Shown here: positions 8,046-12,558 of the stretch, one piece after another
Position numbering within the stretch: the stretch's first letter is position 1
Layout: every line of letters starts with the position of its first letter
From: Methanobacteriota archaeon
GTDB taxonomy: Archaea > Thermoplasmatota > E2 > DHVEG-1
Assembly: GCA_026394435.1 (NCBI GenBank)
Contig: JAPKYG010000070.1
Location: 1 to 14,475 of the forward strand
DNA length: 14,475 bases
Reading direction: 5' to 3'
Notes under the pieces: generated by a model
Told to the model about the DNA's origin: nothing
Databases searched by the model: none
Seen by the model: the letters and a program-made list of their open reading frames with translations, nothing else
Made by a program: the position numbers and the translations under genes

Positions 8046-8546
8046 TTAGTAAATGAGTACTGCTTTCACACCTCTTGCTTTTCGGATTGTTGAAAGTAAC
8101 GTACCTGGGATTTGTTTTTCGGTGATGATGTAGAGTCGTGGTTCTTCAGTGAATTCAAAGTCATCGACGATTGCTTGCCTAATGCTGATGTTGTTTGTTG
8201 CGATGATGGTTGCGACATCAGCAAGTATTCCTGGCATGCTCGGGTCTGCGGGGATGATTTCGATGACCCCCCATTTCATGTGCGGTGCGACTTCTTTGAG
8301 ATGACATGTTGGTGCAAGATTGGAAAAAATCTTGAGAAGTTCTGGTTCTTTTGTGATGACGTCTCTGGTCGCAGTAACAGCACGACGGTCGACATGGAAT
8401 GCTCGCGCGATCTTTGAGTCAGCAAGTTCAATAGGGCCGCAGTAGAAATTGTTGTTTTGTATTTTCACTCCGTATTCGAGCATTTTTTGTGCAATTTTTT
8501 TTCGTTGGGGGTAGGCGTTGAAGTAGTGTTCGATTTGCTTCCACAT
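8046..8546 (-). CDS. trpY: TrpY-like transcriptional regulator: N-terminal HTH plus C-terminal ACT domain (COG2150 type)
   Basis: The 166-residue product has a helix-turn-helix-like segment near residues 40-65 (ADSKIARAFHVDRRAVTATR). A C-terminal ACT domain (about residues 89-166) contains GVIEIIPADPSMPGILADVA and the later VDDFEF and LYIITE strands. ACT domains sense small ligands, usually amino acids. In Methanothermobacter, TrpY has the same layout, represses trp genes and trpB2 in response to tryptophan, and binds TGTACA boxes. Here the gene is divergent from trpB2 with TGTACA-like hexamers between them, so the same role is inferred. The frame is open to 8627, but a TATA box at 8569-8580 predicts initiation near 8549, so the ATG at 8544-8546 (start MWKQIEHYF) is preferred and the message is almost leaderless. 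It could sense another amino acid. Confidence 0.82.
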   Translation of the reverse strand: MWKQIEHYFNAYPQRKKIAQKMLEYGVKIQNNNFYCGPIELADSKIARAFHVDRRAVTATRDVITKEPELLKIFSNLAPTCHLKEVAPHMKWGVIEIIPADPSMPGILADVATIIATNNISIRQAIVDDFEFTEEPRLYIITEKQIPGTLLSTIRKARGVKAVLIY

Positions 8547-8556
8547 GGTATAAATT

Positions 8557-8658
8557 AGTACATTGAGAGTATATAAATACTGTCCTTTTTTTCTTTTTTT
8601 CACCCTATGATGTATAAAAATATACATTGACGTACAAATTTAGAAACATTTATATACT
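8557..8658. promoter_or_regulatory. Divergent promoters and operator candidates between trpY-like gene and trpB2
   Basis: GTATATAAATAC (8569-8580) is the minus-strand TATA box and TTTATATACT (8649-8658) the plus-strand one. Each lies about 25-30 bp from its ATG (8546 and 8681), which indicates leaderless or nearly leaderless transcripts. Between the TATA boxes are three hexamers each one mismatch from TGTACA: TGTATA (8611-8616), TATACA (8621-8626) and CGTACA (8631-8636), starting exactly 10 bp apart. The first two form an inverted repeat around AAAA. A fourth, AGTACA (8557-8562), lies between the minus TATA box and its start. The octamer TACATTGA occurs at 8559-8566 and 8623-8630. Promoter calls are strong; operator use by the adjacent regulator is inferred. 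Confidence 0.7.
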
Positions 8659-8680
8659 CACCAAACAAATAATATCAACT

Positions 8681-10021
8681 ATGAAGCGAACGAAAATCCT
8701 CCTTGATGAAAATGATATTCCAAAAAAATGGTACAATATCCAAGCTGATCTCAAAACACCCATGGACCCACCCCTCCACCCGCAAACCAGACAACCCATC
8801 GGTCCAGATGATCTCAAAGCAATCTTCCCGATGGAACTCATTAAACAGGAAGTCAGCAGAGACCGATACATTTCCATTCCATCTGAGGTCAGAGAAATCT
8901 ACCGTATCTGGAGACCGTCCCCACTCTACCGAGCGCGACGACTTGAAAAGGCGCTCAAAACACCAGCAGAAATCTATTACAAATGGGAAGGTGTCAGCCC
9001 GGCAGGGAGCCATAAACCTAACTCTGCGGTCGCACAAGCCTACTACAACAAAAAAGCAGGCATCGAACGACTCGCCACTGAAACCGGAGCCGGACAATGG
9101 GGATCAGCCCTTGCGTTCGCCACTCAACTATTTGGACTCCAATGTCGCGTCTATATGGTGAAATGTAGCTACGAACAAAAACCATACCGACGAATCCTCA
9201 TGGAAACATGGGGCGCTGAAGTCTTCCCTAGTCCAACCACGCTGACTAATGCTGGTAGAGAAACACTCAAAAAAGACCCTCAAACCTCAGGAAGTCTTGG
9301 GATCTCCATCAGTGAAGCGGTAGAGGATGCAGCAACCCATGACAATACAAACTATGCGCTTGGGTCTGTACTCAATCACGTGGTGTTACATCAAACCGTG
9401 ATTGGCTTAGAGCTCAAGAAACAGTTCGAACTTATGGACAAATACCCGGATATCATCTGTGGATGTGTCGGGGGCGGAAGCAATTTTTCTGGAACGAGCT
9501 TCCCTTTTGTACGTGACAAAATCATGGGAAAAAAACCAGATCTGAAAGTCGTCTCCGTTGAGCCACTCGCCTGCCCTTCTCTCACCGCAGGTGAATACCG
9601 ATACGACTACGGCGATTCTGTTGGTCTCACACCCCTTTTAAAAATGTACACACTCGGTCATGATTTTGTCCCCTCTGCTATACACGCAGGTGGATTACGA
9701 TATCATGGAGACTCACCGCTCCTCTCAAAACTCACAAAAGAAGGGTATATGGATGCACTTGCGTACACACAGCAGGAGATCTTTGAAGCAGCGATGTTGT
9801 TTGCACAAACTGAAGGATTCATTGTAGCACCGGAATCAGCACATGCGGTACGAGCAGCAATTGATTTTGCAAAGATGTGCAAGAAGAAAAATGAAAAGAA
9901 AATCATTGTATTTTCCAACAGTGGTCATGGACATTTCGATCTAGCTGCTTACGACGCGTACCTGAACCATAAAATTGTGAACGGTGAATATAAAAAACCT
10001 CTGATAAAGACAGCACAATAA
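8681..10021 (+). CDS. trpB2: Tryptophan synthase beta chain-like protein, TrpB2 type
   Basis: This 446-residue PLP enzyme is predicted to join indole and serine (or a related donor) into tryptophan without TrpA. The PLP lysine is K112 in SPAGSHKPN. The active-site Glu is in TETGAGQWG (E134), the phosphate-binding loop GGGSN is at 264-268, and NSGHGHFD near the end contacts the cofactor. The extended N-terminus, with PLHP and the IWRPSPLYRA block, and the length near 450 are typical of TrpB2 rather than TrpB1 (about 400). No trpA or other trp gene is in view, so indole salvage is plausible. The frame is open from 8627, but the TATA box at 8649-8658 would initiate near 8680, so the ATG at 8681 with a leaderless message is preferred. 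Its likely regulator is divergent upstream, and PLP synthase genes follow. Confidence 0.92.
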   Translation: MKRTKILLDENDIPKKWYNIQADLKTPMDPPLHPQTRQPIGPDDLKAIFPMELIKQEVSRDRYISIPSEVREIYRIWRPSPLYRARRLEKALKTPAEIYYKWEGVSPAGSHKPNSAVAQAYYNKKAGIERLATETGAGQWGSALAFATQLFGLQCRVYMVKCSYEQKPYRRILMETWGAEVFPSPTTLTNAGRETLKKDPQTSGSLGISISEAVEDAATHDNTNYALGSVLNHVVLHQTVIGLELKKQFELMDKYPDIICGCVGGGSNFSGTSFPFVRDKIMGKKPDLKVVSVEPLACPSLTAGEYRYDYGDSVGLTPLLKMYTLGHDFVPSAIHAGGLRYHGDSPLLSKLTKEGYMDALAYTQQEIFEAAMLFAQTEGFIVAPESAHAVRAAIDFAKMCKKKNEKKIIVFSNSGHGHFDLAAYDAYLNHKIVNGEYKKPLIKTAQ

Positions 10022-10025
10022 TATC

Positions 10026-10044
10026 TCTTTTTTTCCTTTTTTCT
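10026..10044 (+). terminator. Oligo-T terminator after trpB2
   Basis: T7 (10028-10034) and T6 (10037-10042) runs directly follow the trpB2 stop and should separate it from pdxS transcription. Confidence 0.5.
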
Positions 10045-10070
10045 ACCTTAAAATGTGTTACACCACTAGG

Positions 10071-10120
10071 TTTATGTACCACCGTAGTTCTTAATAAAGG
10101 GGATTTGATATCACCTTTTA
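10071..10120 (+). promoter_or_regulatory. Promoter region candidate for pdxST
   Basis: The 126-bp gap before pdxS holds three weak TATA-like elements: TTTATGTA (10071-10078), CTTAATAAA (10090-10098) and CTTTTAA (10114-10120). The last sits about 30 bp before the ATG at 10148, as for a leaderless start. None is decisive, and AGGA at 10141-10144 is close to the ATG for a ribosome site. Nothing else is recognisable in the gap. Confidence 0.3.
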
Positions 10121-10147
10121 ACTGTAGGATTTCTTGGGTTAGGAACT

Positions 10148-11149
10148 ATGAAGGAATTAGACATTACCAAACTACGACACGGAACCGATCTTGTAAAAAA
10201 AGGATTTGCCAAGATGCAGAAAGGTGGCGTTATCATGGATGTCACTACCGCAGAACAGGCAAAAATAGCGGAGAAAAGTGGCGCAGTGGCAGTAATGGCT
10301 CTCGAGAGGGTTCCTGCTGATATCAGGGCTCATGGTGGTGTTGCACGTATGGCAGATCCTACCATTATTAAAGAGATCATCAACACGGTCAGTATTCCCG
10401 TTATGGCAAAGGCAAGAATCGGGCATTTCGTCGAAGCACAAGCCTTAGAAGCACTTGGCGTAGACATGATCGATGAATCCGAAGTACTCACCCCTGCAGA
10501 CCCCTTCTACCATATCGATAAACGAATCTTTACTATTCCGTTCGTCTGCGGCTGTCGAAACCTGGGTGAGGCATCCCGGCGTATCTGGGAAGGTGCGGCA
10601 ATGATTCGTACTAAGGGGGAAGCAGGCACCGGCAACATCATTGAAGCAATTCGACATCAACGCATGGTGACAAGTATGACCCGAACATTAAAAACCATGG
10701 AGGCAACAAGGCTAAAAAAAGTGGCAGAGGAATATTGCCAAAGCTACGTGACCTCGTTTAAAACCTTAACAAACCAGGAAGTTGACGAAAAGACGATTGT
10801 ATTTGGTGATTCAACATACAGTACTCTTAAGAAAGAGATATATGAGGTTTTAAAAGAAATCAAAGGACTGCAACGTCTCCCAGTTGTTAATTTCGCTGCT
10901 GGGGGGATTGCGACACCAGCGGATGCAGCAATCATGATGCAGTTAGGGAGCGATGGAGTATTTGTCGGGTCAGGTATTTTCAAATCGAAAAATCCTGAGA
11001 AACGAGCAAAAGCAATCGTAGAAGCAGTTGCCCATTATGATGAACCAGACAAGATTGCAGAAGTCAGCAAGAATCTCGGTGATGCGATGCTTGGTATTGA
11101 GATTAGTACGATCCCAAAAGAACAACTTTTCCAGGAACGAGGCTGGTAG
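10148..11149 (+). CDS. pdxS: Pyridoxal 5'-phosphate synthase lyase subunit PdxS
   Basis: PdxS is the barrel subunit of the DXP-independent PLP synthase. It condenses ribose 5-phosphate, glyceraldehyde 3-phosphate and the ammonia delivered by PdxT. The protein has 333 residues. The two active-site lysines are K88 in VMAKARIGH, which binds the sugar, and K156 in IRTKGEAGTGN; D31 follows the VIM strand. The C-terminal half carries NFAAGGIATPADAA and GSDGVFVGSGIF, the phosphate-binding part of the barrel, and it ends in the typical QERGW. It is longer than bacterial PdxS (about 294) because of an insertion around residues 190-245, as seen in methanogen homologues. pdxT follows with no gap. PLP made here would serve TrpB2 encoded just upstream, among others. 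Confidence 0.97.
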   Translation: MKELDITKLRHGTDLVKKGFAKMQKGGVIMDVTTAEQAKIAEKSGAVAVMALERVPADIRAHGGVARMADPTIIKEIINTVSIPVMAKARIGHFVEAQALEALGVDMIDESEVLTPADPFYHIDKRIFTIPFVCGCRNLGEASRRIWEGAAMIRTKGEAGTGNIIEAIRHQRMVTSMTRTLKTMEATRLKKVAEEYCQSYVTSFKTLTNQEVDEKTIVFGDSTYSTLKKEIYEVLKEIKGLQRLPVVNFAAGGIATPADAAIMMQLGSDGVFVGSGIFKSKNPEKRAKAIVEAVAHYDEPDKIAEVSKNLGDAMLGIEISTIPKEQLFQERGW

Positions 11150-11151
11150 CA

Positions 11152-11742
11152 ATAGTCACAATTGGTGTCTTATCGCTTCAGGGTGCCGTGTCTGAACACC
11201 TTGCATCGATGAATCGTGTTTTAAAAGAAGAAAAACAGCCTGGGCAGACCATCTTGGTTCGACAGCCGTGTGATATTGATACTTGCGATGCGTTGATTAT
11301 TCCTGGTGGAGAGAGTACTACGATTTCTCGGATTTTAGTCAATTCAGGGATGCATGATGCGATCCGTCAACGCATGAAACAGAACAATATTGCTCTTATG
11401 GGGACTTGTGCTGGATGTGTCATCCTTGCCAAAGAACTAAGTGATACAAAGGCTGACGTGCGACTCTTGCAGGCAATGGATATGCAGGTCGAACGAAACG
11501 CGTTCGGCAGGCAAAAAGAATCCTTCGAAAAATCGGTAGAGATTAAAGGGTTTACAACGCCTTTTAACGCGGTTTTTATCCGTGCGCCATGTATCACAAA
11601 AGTTTGGGGCTCCTGTGAAGTTCTAGCTACAGTAGAAAAAGAAATAGTTATGGCCAGGCAGAACAACTACCTGGCGTTGTCGTTTCACCCCGAGCTCACC
11701 GATGATCTCAGGATTCATCGATATTTTTTAGAGATGTTGTGA
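11152..11742 (+). CDS. pdxT: Pyridoxal 5'-phosphate synthase glutaminase subunit PdxT (non-canonical start proposed)
   Basis: PdxT hydrolyses glutamine and channels ammonia to PdxS. Counting from the ATA at 11152 the product has 196 residues, matching the family. The nucleophile is C86 in MGTCAGCVIL, and the H179/E181 pair in SFHPEL completes the triad. The first canonical start codon in frame is GTG at 11188, but that would remove the conserved opening strand TIGVLSLQGAVSEH, whose LQG belongs to the glutaminase active site. The frame is open back to 11107 and contains no ATG, GTG or TTG before 11188. ATA at 11152 has GAGG at 11139-11142 in the pdxS tail, 9 nt upstream. CTG (11143) and ATT (11161) are other rare-start options, and a -1 frameshift from pdxS would yield a fusion. 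The stop abuts the converging minus-strand gene. Enzyme identity is firm; the start is not. Confidence 0.9.
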   Translation: MVTIGVLSLQGAVSEHLASMNRVLKEEKQPGQTILVRQPCDIDTCDALIIPGGESTTISRILVNSGMHDAIRQRMKQNNIALMGTCAGCVILAKELSDTKADVRLLQAMDMQVERNAFGRQKESFEKSVEIKGFTTPFNAVFIRAPCITKVWGSCEVLATVEKEIVMARQNNYLALSFHPELTDDLRIHRYFLEML

Positions 11743-12057
11743 TTACGCCTTCATGATTGCAAGCAGGAAGATACCAAGAGCAATAAGTGCTCCAACAACA
11801 GCACCAATCACCGCGATAATCCCGTTTACAATCGTCCCTGAAAAGTTCAGGAGTTCAACAGGTGTTCCCATGAAACTTAAAAGGTTTGCGCCCCAGAGGA
11901 ATATTACTCCGACAAATAATCCGATAATGATTAAGATTGCTCCAACTGCTCTGCTTTTACCTGACCCAAAGTAGGCGGTAAAGATACCTGCGATTATACT
12001 TGCTATTGCAAACACCAGCGTCATCATGCTTAGAAAATATTGTACTAATCCTTCCAT
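11743..12057 (-). CDS. Small three-helix membrane protein, unknown function
   Basis: The 104-residue product is almost entirely hydrophobic, with predicted membrane helices at about 7-29, 37-57 and 77-101. A short basic turn (GSGKSR) lies between the first two and a NFSG-containing loop before the third. No catalytic or binding motif is visible and I do not recognise a family. The ATG at 12055-12057 is supported by a GGAGTGA ribosome site at 12064-12070, 6 nt upstream. The stop codon directly abuts the pdxT stop on the opposite strand, leaving no space for separate terminators. Upstream, 30 bp away, a 28-codon ORF resembling the start of an Lrp/AsnC effector-domain protein probably lies on the same transcript. 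Confidence 0.75.
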   Translation of the reverse strand: MEGLVQYFLSMMTLVFAIASIIAGIFTAYFGSGKSRAVGAILIIIGLFVGVIFLWGANLLSFMGTPVELLNFSGTIVNGIIAVIGAVVGALIALGIFLLAIMKA

Positions 12058-12087
12058 TTTTCTTCACTCCTTAAAATTTCGTTCCCG

Positions 12088-12174
12088 TTAGATCTGTGGT
12101 ACCTTTGAGAGTTTATTGTACACCTCATGCTCATGTGCGGGCGCGGCACTTATTAGGACGAACCCAATTGCCAT
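12088..12174 (-). pseudogene. Truncated Lrp/AsnC-type ligand-binding (RAM) domain ORF, 28 codons
   Basis: Reading the minus strand from the ATG at 12172-12174 gives 28 codons ending in TAA. The peptide opens MAIGFVLISAAPAHEHEVY and continues NKLSKVPQI. This looks like the first strand and helix of stand-alone RAM-domain proteins (about 75-80 residues) common in archaea. It stops where the family would continue into the second strand (GEYDL region), and I find no continuation in other frames before the membrane gene at 12057. The start looks functional: a GAGGAAGG ribosome site (12183-12190) and a TATA box (12213-12222) stand upstream. A remnant left by a deletion is the best reading; a translated leader peptide controlling the membrane gene is the alternative. 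Assignment is by eye from a short peptide. Confidence 0.5.
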
Positions 12175-12211
12175 AAATTTTACCTTCCTCGCTCACCGTT
12201 ATATTGTCATG

Positions 12212-12251
12212 AGATATAAGTCTTACGTTATTTAATGGTTCTCTTATATCT
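12212..12251. repeat. 9-bp inverted repeat in the 12175-12352 gap
   Basis: AGATATAAG (12212-12220) and CTTATATCT (12243-12251) are perfect inverted copies separated by 22 bp, with arm centres 31 bp apart, about three helical turns. Each arm resembles a TATA element, facing opposite ways. This may be a dyad operator or divergent promoters. The rest of the 178-bp gap contains a further AT box AAATATAAAA (12294-12303) and two ACGTTAT copies (12225-12231 and 12286-12292) but no gene I can support. Confidence 0.45.
12213..12222 (-). promoter_or_regulatory. TATA box for the truncated ORF and membrane protein operon
   Basis: On the minus strand ACTTATATCT predicts initiation near 12190, leaving about 16 nt of leader carrying the GAGGAAGG ribosome site before the ATG at 12174. 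It lies mostly within the left arm of a 9-bp inverted repeat. Confidence 0.5.
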
Positions 12252-12352
12252 GAAAAACAGGGATTTTACGTTTTTTTACTTTCCCACGTTATGAAATATA
12301 AAACGAACAAAATAGCTTAAGGGGTACTCTTTTCTTGAAATACTCGTTGATT

Positions 12353-12556
12353 TTACCTCTTTTTTCCTTGGTATGTCTGAATATAATTCTCTATAGTACG
12401 GTCATAGGTACGTTCAACGGTATCGGGAAAGAAACACGCGGGAAGCTCATCTCTGTTCCTGTGATAGCTGAGACATTCACAACAGAGTCCTTTCCTACTA
12501 CACGGATAACTGCAATTACACGCAATTTTGTTTTTTTGTATCTTACACTCCACCAT
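12353..12556 (-). CDS. Cys-rich small protein, DUF6485-like, probable metal binder
   Basis: The 67-residue product has eight cysteines (4, 13, 15, 19, 25, 26, 28 and 41) plus His32 in the pattern CNCSYPCSRKGLCCECLSYH, followed by ELPACFFP and a polar YDRTIENYI tail. This matches my memory of the uncharacterised DUF6485 family, usually about 60-70 residues in archaea and bacteria. Zinc or iron-sulfur binding is likely from the cysteines, but no function is established that I know of. The ATG lies 2 bp after the ligA stop, and a GGAG in the ligA tail (12567-12570) sits 10 nt upstream, so it is very likely co-transcribed and translationally coupled with ligA. The opposite-strand ORF here lacks comparable family features. 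Confidence 0.8.
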   Translation of the reverse strand: MVECKIQKNKIACNCSYPCSRKGLCCECLSYHRNRDELPACFFPDTVERTYDRTIENYIQTYQGKKR

Positions 12557-12558
12557 AA

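Noticed and set aside
8547..8627. N-terminal extension of the TrpY-like gene up to the ATG at 8627
   Set aside because: The extension would run back across the gene's own TATA box (8569-8580) and the operator-like hexamers, and has no family-like sequence. The ATG at 8546 fits the promoter.
8627..8680. Upstream ATG at 8627 as the trpB2 start
   Set aside because: It lies before the TATA box at 8649-8658, so the extra 18 residues would not be transcribed; they also do not resemble TrpB2.
8675..9161. Overlapping long ORFs on both strands within the 5' part of trpB2
   Set aside because: TrpB2 motifs occupy this DNA in the annotated frame; the others lack domain-like sequence.
12100..12160. GC-rich patch considered as a structured RNA or tRNA fragment
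   Set aside because: No cloverleaf or conserved RNA fold could be drawn; the patch is explained by the truncated RAM-like ORF.
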